Source: Blattamonas nauphoetae (lineage: Eukaryota; Preaxostyla; Oxymonadida). From it: a DNA stretch of 64,000 nt. The DNA lies in the NCBI GenBank assembly GCA_033064195.1, contig JARBJD010000041.1, positions 1-64,000 of the forward strand, in the 5' to 3' direction. The notes beneath the pieces are model-generated. The model saw only the letters and a list, made by a program, of their open reading frames with translations, did not search any database and had not been told where the DNA came from. Shown piece after piece: positions 52,783 through 62,560 of the stretch (the stretch's first letter is position 1; every line of letters starts with the position of its first letter). A program made the position numbers and the translations under genes.

Positions 52783-53952
52783 TCATCGCAAGGGAATCTC
52801 TTCATCATCAATATCAAACATTGTGATTGCTTTGAGAGGAATCGCTCGAACTCTTCGGCGTCCATCTCGTCGCAACGCAGACAGGCATTTTTGAGGTTGG
52901 GCCGTGTTCATCCCCCAAGCACGCCCCAAAGTATCGCTGTCCCGCTGAACGAGAGAGGGCAGGGGCAGCTTGGTTCGGGTGAACAACCGCTGTTCCACTG
53001 CGTCGGAAACGCCTTCCTGTTCAAGCCGAGCAATGATTGTTTTCCCATTCTGGGCAGTGTCGTGTCCTTGTCCCCTCCAGTTGTCGTGAAATGTGGCCAT
53101 CAGCAGCACAATTCGGTGAACAATCGTTTCGTCCGAAGTCGTCGCCAGAATGTTGGCCAACACACACCCAATCGGAAGTGAAAGAGTGAAGTCCAATGTC
53201 GGACGGTGATAAACACTCACATCAACGATTGAGAGGAGAAGAATCGCAAATTGCTCCAGTTGGCTGCGATTGGCGAAGCAGCGATGGTTTGCGAGGAGCA
53301 TTGTCAAGTATCCTTTCGACGGGCACAGCACATTGGTGAAGATCGCTTCTCGCACTGTCCGTTTATCAACGCTTCTTTGGTTTTTCAGCATTTTGAGATT
53401 GTGTGGAGCGTTCAGAACGAGGAACGAGGACAGAAAGGATGGAAAGCCAGGATAGGCAAGGTAACTGTCCCACGTGGGTGTGCTGTTCTGAGAGAGAGCC
53501 GATAGAATGTGTTGAACAAGATTTGCACGCGCTAATCCCAGTTTTGTTGACGCTGGAACATCCATTGAGACCCAGTTCAGCAATCGCGTTGTTTCAGCTG
53601 CAATCTGGCGCTGGTTCGATGACAACAAAGTATATATCCCATCAACAAATTCCTGACAAGTGTGACCATTTGAGCTACAGAGATCCTGCACAAATGCGGC
53701 GACGTTGATCGCAGAGTCGTTCGATGGTTTGAAATCTTCCAGCAATGAAGAGAGATGTCGCAGAAGATCTTCAGGGATATGGACTTCTTTCTTCAGAGAT
53801 TCCACCAATTCATAGAAATGGGTAGTTGTCCCAGGGCCAGACGGCGTAATTTCTTCCAAGAAGTGCACCATAGATTGGTGCGCAAAAGGAAGTTGATGGG
53901 TGTCAAGGAAGAGAGATGAAGAAGAGCGGTCGAATGCAGGAAGAAAGTGCAT
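52783..53952 (-). CDS. Helical-repeat family protein, second subfamily
   Basis: From MHFLPAFD the product has 389 residues; the frame is open a further 27 codons (to 54033), but the related gene at 56134 also begins MHFLHAFD. Landmarks are FLEEITPSGPGTTTHFYELVESLKKE, AETTRLLNWVSMDVPASTKLGLARANLVQHIL, SKGYLTMLLANHR and VYHRPTLDFTLSLP, the last equivalent to YYQPTLEFLLHMP in the first subfamily. TLGRAWGMNTAQP corresponds to the family tail, and about 40 basic residues follow. Minus strand GTTATGGGACACAAAT lies about 25 bases upstream of this start, like the receptor genes. The product looks complete; function unknown. Confidence 0.75.
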   Translation of the reverse strand: MHFLPAFDRSSSSLFLDTHQLPFAHQSMVHFLEEITPSGPGTTTHFYELVESLKKEVHIPEDLLRHLSSLLEDFKPSNDSAINVAAFVQDLCSSNGHTCQEFVDGIYTLLSSNQRQIAAETTRLLNWVSMDVPASTKLGLARANLVQHILSALSQNSTPTWDSYLAYPGFPSFLSSFLVLNAPHNLKMLKNQRSVDKRTVREAIFTNVLCPSKGYLTMLLANHRCFANRSQLEQFAILLLSIVDVSVYHRPTLDFTLSLPIGCVLANILATTSDETIVHRIVLLMATFHDNWRGQGHDTAQNGKTIIARLEQEGVSDAVEQRLFTRTKLPLPSLVQRDSDTLGRAWGMNTAQPQKCLSALRRDGRRRVRAIPLKAITMFDIDDEEIPLR

Positions 53953-54033
53953 TTGGGTTCCCGTCATCAGCGATGAGAAAATTTGTGTCCCATAACAACA
54001 ATTCGTTCCTTGAACTGTGGTTCGCCGTCTCAA

Positions 54034-55411
54034 AACAACTCTTTTTTCATTGTATCTGATTCTACTTTTTGTTCCATGAGATGGTCCGTTCTGAGCACAG
54101 TGGATGGGGCTGAAGCATCGCTCGTCGGTTGGTGAATGAAGTGCGAAGTGCAGATTGCCTTCTGCAACTCCCTCGCTCTTCCCTCTCCTCCCAACCAGCC
54201 TCCCCTTCTTCCTCTAACCTCTGCCGCGTGTCCGCTGTTGTGTTGATGTTGGCACACAGTTCGTGTGTGGTGTCCAGATTGGGTGGATGTGATTCCGTCA
54301 AACCAAACTCGAGGCTAGCTCTCGCCACTGATGAGATGAATGCGCAGTCGCGTTGTGATATCGCAGGCGGTCGCACAGCGCTCAGTTTGGGGCGGCGGGG
54401 AAATTGAGGTTGAGGCAGAGGGACGGTCAGTGGAAAACGGGGAAGTGAAAGTGAATGTCTAAGGGAGAGAGAAAAAGAGATGCTTGGGAAGCAGTGGCGA
54501 GGCGTGGAAACGCGAAAGTTCGCAGATTTGGAGTTGGTGAGACAGGCGTCGTGGCGAGCACGGCGGACGACGAGAAGAATGTTTGGGTCGACCGAAATGT
54601 GATCCGAAGAGAAAGACGGAGAGATAAAGAGGGATTGGGGGTTCAGATGAAGGAATGGCGGGCTTCATTCACGTGGAAGGGTCGAGGAGAGTTTGATTCT
54701 CCAAAATTGACGGGATTGCAGTTTTCAATTCGATAACAATTGGGCTTAAAGAGACAGACAGAATAAATCAGATAGAGGAAACTTTACCTTGAATGGTCTC
54801 TTGGATTAGACGACAAACGTGTCGTTCCAAGTTCGAGTTCAACATCTCCTTCAATTCAGATCGCAATGGGTCAAATAACCTGATATCATTCACGTCGACG
54901 CCATTGAACTCAAAAAGATGCAGTTTTGACTCACATTACACCATTTCAGTCACTTCAGTGTTGTTTTCATTTTGTTCATCGCTCACTTTCTGAGAATGCT
55001 TCTGAGACTTGAAAGACACATTGCCAGAGCATGTCGAAAATTTGGACGGTTTGGTGAAAGTCATGAAGAATTTGCTGGGTTTTGATGCGAATCGTCTCGC
55101 TCCATAACAAAAGACATCTCTTTTCAGTGTGGCCTCGCCAGTTTCCGGCAAACTCACAATGAATCTTCCGATGCGTATTTTGGATCACAGATTAGGATTT
55201 GGACACAAACTCGAGACAAAAACAAGAAGATGACACGAGAACAGCGGTACAAAAATTCGCGTTCGTCGTCTGGCGAACGTATGCCGACCTGCGAAAATGA
55301 GCCAGCGTTTCGTCACCTATGCCTCCTCACCCTCCGATTTCTTTGGATTGACACGTTTTTGTCCTCCATCCTCCCGATTTCACTCCAAGAAAAATTCGAT
55401 TCCGTCTTGCT
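54034..55411. other. Intergenic stretch, no supported gene
   Basis: Several frames of 60-104 residues overlap on both strands but show no paralogue in the window and no domain. G/C-rich purine stretches occur at 54380-54620. I see nothing further. Confidence 0.5.
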
Positions 55412-56002
55412 TTGACCCATATCGATCCAACGGTTTCACCTGTCAAAGATTCTGCACGCATGCCGTTGTCGTCTGAAGATCTATACAGTTTGCTTTTTCA
55501 TATCGTGATTATTCTTTCAGCTGTTTATGACAATCTTCCACCCCGCTTCGTCGAATACACCGTCTCACATATTCCGCGTTCTGCCCCCCAAAACGAATTC
55601 TTTGATGTTTGTGGACGAATTGGGACGATAGAAGCGTTAGAGATTCTTGACGAGCCAGGAACGAATGGTGAATATCTGATGGCCAACATCGCGTCGTTAT
55701 CGAATCTTTCTTTGGTGGCCATTCGCTCCGTTGGGCAAAAATATCTGATTGGGGGCTCGGAGATCTTCATCTCAGGTCCTCTCCTCAGAGAGAAGATGGA
55801 CTGGAACCCAAGAGCCATCGTGCTCTATGGCCTTGAAATGCCACGCGACATAACACGAGACGGCGTGAAAAATGCTCTTGATATGTTCGAGGAGGTGTAT
55901 TGGATGAATCTTTCACCGAAATTGAGCACTGGAGGAGACAGATTCCTTGAGATTTCTGGAATCCTCAAAGAAACGCATCCACTGGCACGTCGACCGATTT
56001 AA
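55412..56002 (+). CDS. Short RRM-like protein, possibly a fragment
   Basis: The frame gives 196 residues. From about residue 45 it shows the unit pattern of the 1,924-residue protein: FVEYTVSHIPRS, helix NEFFDVCGRIG, strands IEALEIL and YLMANIAS, helix LVAIRSVGQKYLIG, and SEIFISG. A second unit starts at RAIVLYGLEMPRDIT. TTTCAG at about 55515-55520, just before the conserved part, could be a splice acceptor, so the first 36 residues may not be coding. It may be a two-unit relative or a truncated piece of a longer array. Confidence 0.45.
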   Translation: MTHIDPTVSPVKDSARMPLSSEDLYSLLFHIVIILSAVYDNLPPRFVEYTVSHIPRSAPQNEFFDVCGRIGTIEALEILDEPGTNGEYLMANIASLSNLSLVAIRSVGQKYLIGGSEIFISGPLLREKMDWNPRAIVLYGLEMPRDITRDGVKNALDMFEEVYWMNLSPKLSTGGDRFLEISGILKETHPLARRPI

Positions 56003-56133
56003 CTTTCTTCTCTTCATCATTTTCCACCTCATTAACTCGATTTTTCATTGAAATTAATTTTGTGAATGCGGTTCGAGTTTACACCCAAAGTTCCATTTCG
56101 CTCAATCGTTGTCTCTCTAATCAAATCTACTCC

Positions 56134-56790
56134 ATGCACTTTCTTCATGCATTCGACATCTCTTCTTCATCTCTCTTCCTTGGCACCCTTCAACTTCCCG
56201 TTAGGCATCAATCTATGGTACAATTCTTGGAAGAAATTACCCCGTCTGGCCCTGGGACAACAACCCGTTTCTATGAATTGGTGGAATCTCTGAAGAAAGA
56301 AGTCTATCTCACTGAAGATCTTGTGCGACAGCTCTCTTCATTGCTGGAAGATTTCAAACCATCGAACCAATCTGCGATCAACGTCGCCGCATTTGTGCAG
56401 GATCTCTGCAGCTCAAATGGTCATACCTGTCAGGAATTTATTGATGGGATATATACTTTGTTGTCATCGAACCATCCCCAGATTGCAGCTGAAACAACGC
56501 GATTGCTGAACTGGGCCTCAATGGATGTTCCAGCCTCGACCAAACTGCGATTAGCGCGTGCAAATCTCGTTGACCACATTCTATCGGCACTCTCTCAGAA
56601 CAGCACACCCACGTGGATCAGTTACCTTGCCTATCATGGCTTTCTTTCATTTCTGTCCTCGCTCTTTGTTCGGACGGATCAGGGACATCGCGCTGGTCAG
56701 CCTAGCTATCAGCACAGCATCATAACGGTTTATTGGTGTCCACTTCTGCATTTTCATGACGTACATCATTCTACTCACCCGACAAAATGA
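56134..56790 (+). pseudogene. Helical-repeat family, second subfamily, C-terminal truncation
   Basis: Starting MHFLHAFDISSSSLFLG, the frame matches 52783-53952 for about 175 residues, to SYLAYHGFLSFLSS, with high identity. After about 56655 the frame continues into unrelated sequence and stops. The last half, including the PTLDFTLSLP segment, is missing. It lies inverted relative to the complete gene. Confidence 0.75.
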
Positions 56791-57326
56791 GACATGGACA
56801 ACACATCGAAACAAGTCCATTGACATCGCCAATTCGGGTGATTGTGTACTGGACCATCGGAAAGACAACATTTGCCACACTTTCGTCGTTGGAATGAGAT
56901 CACACCTCAGTAACAAAGTCAAAGCGGACAGCCAGATTGTGGTCGTTCTCTGACATGGATGATGGAAGCCAAAACATGTGGAAGAGAAGTGGAGCATACG
57001 GCGATGAAAGGGGAAGAGGTGATGGGCAGAATAAGTCCAGATACAAACATTTTTCGAGTCATCTCGGCATTTTCTTTGGTGACCAGAATCTGAACGTCAA
57101 ATGAGCATCAGCCAACACAGACGATTCCCACGGTCGACGTCTAACTCGACACAAACTGGGAATCGACCAGAAAAGGGAACGAACAAAGAAATGTGGGTCG
57201 GCTCCACAAAGCCTGCCGTGATCATCTTTCAACAGAAAGGGCGAATCTCAGAACCATTTTCGGTGATTCCTTTCTCTCATTTTCGTCGGGGTTGCCTCAC
57301 TCTCCAATGAAAACGGCAACGTGTGA
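56791..57326. other. Gene-free stretch
   Basis: Nothing recognisable. It follows the truncated helical-repeat gene and may contain scrambled remnants of it. Confidence 0.4.
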
Positions 57327-58236
57327 ATGACCGCGGCTTTGGGTCTCAGAGCTGGATTTCTGTTGTCGATCAGCCGAAACGACAAATCAACATTCAGCAT
57401 CAGCGTTTTGTTGAAGACATTCGGACAAGAGTCCACGAATCCCACTGCAGTGTTTGTGGATTCTGTCGTTGATCTCCTCTCTTCGTCCGATCCATCATTC
57501 ATACGCGATCCTCTCCTCTTCCCTCATCAATGGCTCAAATGCCGTCCTTCCTCCAACTTCATGACTCTCCTCTCCTCCAAACTCGTTCCCAGAATCATCT
57601 CAACACCTCACTTGCGTGATCTGTCTGTGGTTGAGGAGAAATGCATCCTGACCAACGCCTCATGATCTCCAAAAGATCCATCGAGCTCGCCTCAACCGAC
57701 TCTGCTCGATCCCTCTCCACCACTTCCAATGATCGCCCTCGATCACTTCGAGATGTGGTGCAGCATGAAGCGTTGATCCCCATCCAACCATCTCTCGTCC
57801 AGATCAGTCGCAATCGTCGCCTCTCGTCGTGGAACGAAGAAAACGAAGACACAATTGAATTTCCTTCAGAATCTTTGAAATGGGTGCATTCAACCAACCA
57901 ACACTGGCTTGTGTTTGCTCTTCACACACCTCAGTGGTCCTCCAATCACTTCTTTCACAAGTTGAAGACGAGGACGCACACCAACGAACCGTCTGTTTCA
58001 CGCTCGAACAAGAAGAATTCAGAGAGAAACGCGAACAAACACTACTGCACGATGCTTCGGGAAGTGGAGAGATGAAAATCTCATTGTTCACCTCACAACA
58101 CAGCTCGATGCACACTTTTCATGTTTCATGTCGTGTCAATCAAGTTGACCTGTCGGATGGTCTTTCTGGCGAGCATCGCCAAAACAGAACGATCACCTCA
58201 GACGATATCCGTCTCCTGTTCTTCGTAGTCAAATGA
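57327..58236 (+). pseudogene. Decayed helical-repeat family remnant
   Basis: The piece FVDSVVDLLSSSDPSFIRDP, followed by LKCRPSSNFMTLLSSKLVPRI, aligns in order with the FVQSIMVLISTPSQ and LVKADLIPQLI segments of the family. Later bits in other frames (VVLQSLLSQVEDED) also resemble the family. No frame continues through all of it, so it is probably a pseudogene with several frame changes. Alternatively some parts are exons of an unrecognised gene. Confidence 0.35.
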
Positions 58237-58387
58237 TTGCTTCAGAAGACTCTCCATTCCTGAACTGGAATGCAAACGATCCAGTCACTTTTCATTCAGA
58301 GACACAAGCTTGTTTCTCTCTTGTTTCGTTGGTCAGAGATGGCTCCAATTCGTATGAGGAGATTTTTCAAGCACATCACCTCAAGCC

Positions 58388-61300
58388 TTGCTTCGTCAGT
58401 TCAGTCATTTAGACAATATAATGGGCAAAATAAGTTGGGTTTTACAAAGTAAGGGCGAACCCAAATCGAACATCTGGAATGACGTCGAAACTCGAGGATG
58501 TTACCCCTCCCGGCTGTGTGTCCTTTCTGTCATGTTTTCTGTTGTTTTCCTGTTTTGTTGGATTCTTCTTCGTGTGTCAGACATCAAGCCAGAAATGATC
58601 AGTGAAGGAGCGTTTGGGCAAGTTGTGAAAGTGGTGGATGAGCGGAGTGGAGTTCCATATGCGGTGAAGGTGCTGCCGATGCTGAAAGAGGGAGACAAGG
58701 AGCGAGTGAACCGTGAAGTGGAGATGTTGACTCGCTTTGCCCATCGTCGGATCGTGGGTCTTCATGAATCGATTGACATGGGAGGACACCAAGCGATTGT
58801 GATGGAGCTTGGACATCGAAGCCTGAAAGATCTGATTCTGGAATATGAGGAACGAAAAGAATTGATTCCTCCTCCTGTTTGCCTCTTGTCTTTTTCTCAT
58901 TTTTCTCATTCTTTGATGTTTTTTTGATGTTTTTGATGTTTTTGATATTTGTTGGAATTGTGGTTGTTTGTCTTTGATTTTTGTGGTTGGTGTGGATGTG
59001 TTTTCAGTTGACAGTGATGATTCTGGTTGACATCTGCGAGGGTCTTTTGTGGATGCACACTCACTCGTCGGGATCGACGGCTCATGGAGATCTGAAGCCG
59101 GAGAATGTTCTGCTTCGGGAGAACAACCGGGCGTTTCTGTGTTTGTTTGATTGGATTCGCTTTCAGTGATTTTTCTGTTTTCAGGTGATCTTGGGGGATC
59201 AGCACCTCTTGACCAGCAGATGACGTCGACGATTGGAGAACTGGGGACGTTCGAGTACAACTCACCCGAGCGAGCGATGGACAGCAAGGGGACACCAACA
59301 CCAGCGAGTGATGTTTGGTCGCTTGGAGTTCTGGCGTATCGGATGGTGACTGGGAAAGGGCTGTTTGAGGGACTGCATCTGCTTCAGCTGAGTGTGGCGC
59401 TGCACACGTTCGACGAGTCCAAAGTTGCTCTCTCGATCGATCCGTGCGTGAGGGAAGTGCTTCTGAAGATGCTGGACCCAGTCTGTTCTCCTCCTTCCTT
59501 CTCATCACTCTTTCGTTCTTTGTTTGTTTGTTTGCTTGCTTGTTCGTTTGAACTGGTTGTTGTCAGAATGTGGGTCGTCGCGCAACCACAACAGCTCTCT
59601 TTGAGGGAGGTCTTTTGGAGGGAATGCTTGGCCCAGAAACGGTGCTGTCGAAAATGAAGACGATTCAGGTTGCGACTGGAATGAACGAGATCAAGCAGTC
59701 GTTGAGTGACGTGAACGTGAAAGAGAAGACGATGGAATTGTTGATGGAGAAGGAGAAACTGGTTCAGGAGCGAGACGAGCTGGAGCGAGAGCTTCGATCT
59801 GTTCAGCAGTCGCTAGAACGGACGCGTGAGCGGAATCTTGTGTCGGAGAAGGAAGAGGAAGATGAACAACGCCGACACCTTCTCGCCCGTCAGACATCAT
59901 CAATCACGATGGATCCAGATACCACCATTCTCTCGAATACACAAAATATGCATGATACCCAATTCAACACAGGTAAAAAAGACGAAAAACAGAACGATCG
60001 ATCTCTTCTTTCTCTAAAAAAGCATACATTCAACATCTCAGTGCATGGAGACGAGCACAAATATAAAACAACCCTCTTCGACCCAGTCTCTGAAGGAGTT
60101 GTATCTCTCGCCATCACTGTTCTCGCCATCCCTGAAATCAAAAGTTTGTGTTTCTTCATCGGGAAGTGTTCAGATTCAGATGATGGGCTGATGGTCGGAC
60201 TCGTCGATGCTCTGTCGCCGGAACTTCATTACGGGTACCGAAAGAACCATCCTTATCCAAGTGTGTTCTCCTCCATCATTTCTCATTTCTTCACATCACG
60301 TCAGGTTCGATCGCCTTCGCTCCAAAATACGGAAAACTCCATGCTGTCCTTCCATCAACAAAACAACAGGATGAAACAATACCCATCTCTCCTTGGATGA
60401 ATATAGGAGACCGAGTGGTGTTGGAGGTGGACATGGACGCGAGGCCTCGCACAGCTGTGTTCATCATCAACGGAAATGTGCCTCTCACCTTTGTTTCTGG
60501 TCTCCCTCCCTCCATCCGATTTGTATTGTGTTGTTAATCGTCATCATCTTCGCTTCTTTTCAGGTTTACATGACGCTCGTAGGCCTCTCTGTTCGATTTG
60601 AGGGAATCTCTCGTCTGAAGCACGCGACGCCGCTGCGAAGAGTGATTGAGCTGAAATGGAATCCCGAAGAAGTGCGAGACAGTGCGGACATGTTCATGAA
60701 TGGGATGCGATCGAGCGTGCTGACTGTGCAAACACAGATGCCGTCGCTCGTCTTCACCGATCCTTCGCACTTCAGAGTGGAAGACAACATCATCACTTCA
60801 ACTGGATTGGTCAAACGCCTTAAATATCGGCGCCTCTGGCCCGCTTATAGCTCCTTCTTCCTTGCAGAACCGATTTCTGAAGGGATTGTGGCGATATCGT
60901 TCAATTATCTGATTGAGCCGGGTGATAGAGGATCACACTCCATCAGCTTCGGCTTGATCGATGGAACGGCACCAATTCCCGAGAAGAAGAAGAGATTTGG
61001 GAAGGTTCAAAGTTTGTCTCACATCACCCATTTTCTGGTTTCAATCCAATCACTCTCCTCACCAATACATGTTCTCTTCATTTCTTTCTTTCAGACTCGA
61101 TGAGTCTCACACAAGTCAGTGAATTGCATTTCTGGACACTTGAGACACGAAAGAGGATCACCGTGACGCCCGATATTGAAGTCATTCATCATCTCGTCGT
61201 GGAAATCAACATGGACTCGACTCCTCGCACAGCCAAGTTCTTTATCAATGGAGTGCCAGCTGAGACTGTCGTTGTTGGTCTTCCCGAATCCGTTCATGCC

Positions 61301-62560
61301 GGAGTGTGTTCTCCCATCTCCATCTTCATCTCTTCCGTTTTTCCCGGTTCCCATTCTTCGTCACATTGACTTCGATGACCCATCTACTTCTCAGTTCTCT
61401 GCCAAGGGTGAAGGACCGGCGGTTCGGATTGACCGAATCACACATCTGAACCGAGGAAGCGCATTCACAGAACAGGTGAAAGTGGTTGAATGGCCGACTG
61501 CAGAAACACACCAAGGGACCGACTCAGACGATGATTGCGACGAGAAGAAGAAACCACAGCTCCCGATGATGAAGCTGCCTGAGCTGCTCTTCACAAACAA
61601 ATCACATTTTCTTGTTCGAAGCAACATTCTAACTCGGACCGAGAAAGGGACAGGTGATAAAGAGGGAACCAGGTCGAGCACTGTTCTGTTTGCAGAGCCA
61701 ATCACGAAGGGGGTCGTTTCTCTCAGTTTTTATTGTGCTCAGATTTTCTGAATCGTCCCGTTTGTCTCTCTTCTCTCGTCATTCCCTCCAGGACGGAAAG
61801 ACCTCTTCAATTTCGGTCTTCTCGATTCTTCCCTTGCTGTTCCTTCGCATGGTCAAGGTTTGGGGGTGGATGTGAAAGGTGTGCTTCTCGTGTGATGACC
61901 TCCATCTCTTCTCACTCTTCATCCTCAGATTCTGTTGGTCTCTCGTCAGGTGGAAAGCTCCATGTCTTCAGCCAGATTCAACTGGCCGACAGTTGTTGTT
62001 CTTCTCTGTCGATGAACGATCGTGTTGTGATGGAAGTGAACATGGACTCGACACCCCGCACTGTGCAATTCTTTGTCAACGGAAAGTGCACAGACAGTTA
62101 TGTGAGTGGGATTCCAGAATCCGTGAGAATTGGTGTCTGTCGCTCTTCATTTCGTTTCTCAGTTGTTCAGTTCTCTGCGGATGTGATTGGAACATCGCTC
62201 CAGATCACAAGCATCGTGCACTCCACGCAAGCGACTCCTCTCTCAAACAAGATGTTGGAGATCAAATGGACTGACTCCAAACAGTCGCTCGAAGAGAGAA
62301 AAGAAAAATGTTCCAAGCCGATTCGGAGAGAGGCAGAAGGATCGATGCCCGCTCTCCTCATGCGAAACCCGGAACACTTCAAGATTGATGGAAATGTGAT
62401 CACTCGGACTGCCTTTGACTCGGCTGGACTCACTTCACCGTTCAGCACAGTGGTCTTTGCTGAAATTGTTGACAAAGCGATCATGTCTGTCACTGTGACC
62501 ATCCCTCTTTATCACCTGTCCCTTTCTCTGTCCGAGTCACCACGTTCTGTCGAATGGTGA
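58388..62560 (+). CDS. Protein kinase fused to coiled coil and SPRY-like domains, multi-exon
   Basis: Exons supported by frame and paralogy: (about 58388 or 58581)-58876, 59008-59140, 59185-59480, 59567-60260, 60305-60522, 60564-61011, 61095-61303, 61395-about 61751, about 61792-61878, 61950-62134, 62171-62560. The kinase has the glycine loop SEGAFGQVVKV, YAVKVL, REVEML, HGDLKPEN (catalytic Asp kept, Arg of HRD replaced by Gly), CDLGG for DFG, NSPE and SDVWSLGVLAY, so it is probably active. A coiled coil (KEKLVQERDELERELRSV) follows, then SPRY-like domains with MDARPRTAVFIINGN and MDSTPRTVQFFVNGK signatures. An in-frame TGA at 61749-61751 ends the second SPRY region unless it is spliced out. 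The 5' end is unsure: the hydrophobic stretch before DIKPEM is probably intron (TGTGTCAG at 58580). The 3' end is cut at an inverted junction near 62500. Confidence 0.75.
62490..62520. other. Tail-to-tail junction of the two SPRY genes
   Basis: Up to GTGACC (about 62502) the sequence is SPRY exon of the plus gene; from ATCCCTCTTTATCACC onward it is the complement of a different SPRY exon. The two genes are joined in the middle of coding sequence, so neither keeps its native 3' end. Confidence 0.75.

Noticed and set aside
54129-54736. Plus-strand frames of 92-93 residues
   Set aside because: No paralogue, domain or splice support; base composition alone explains open frames here.
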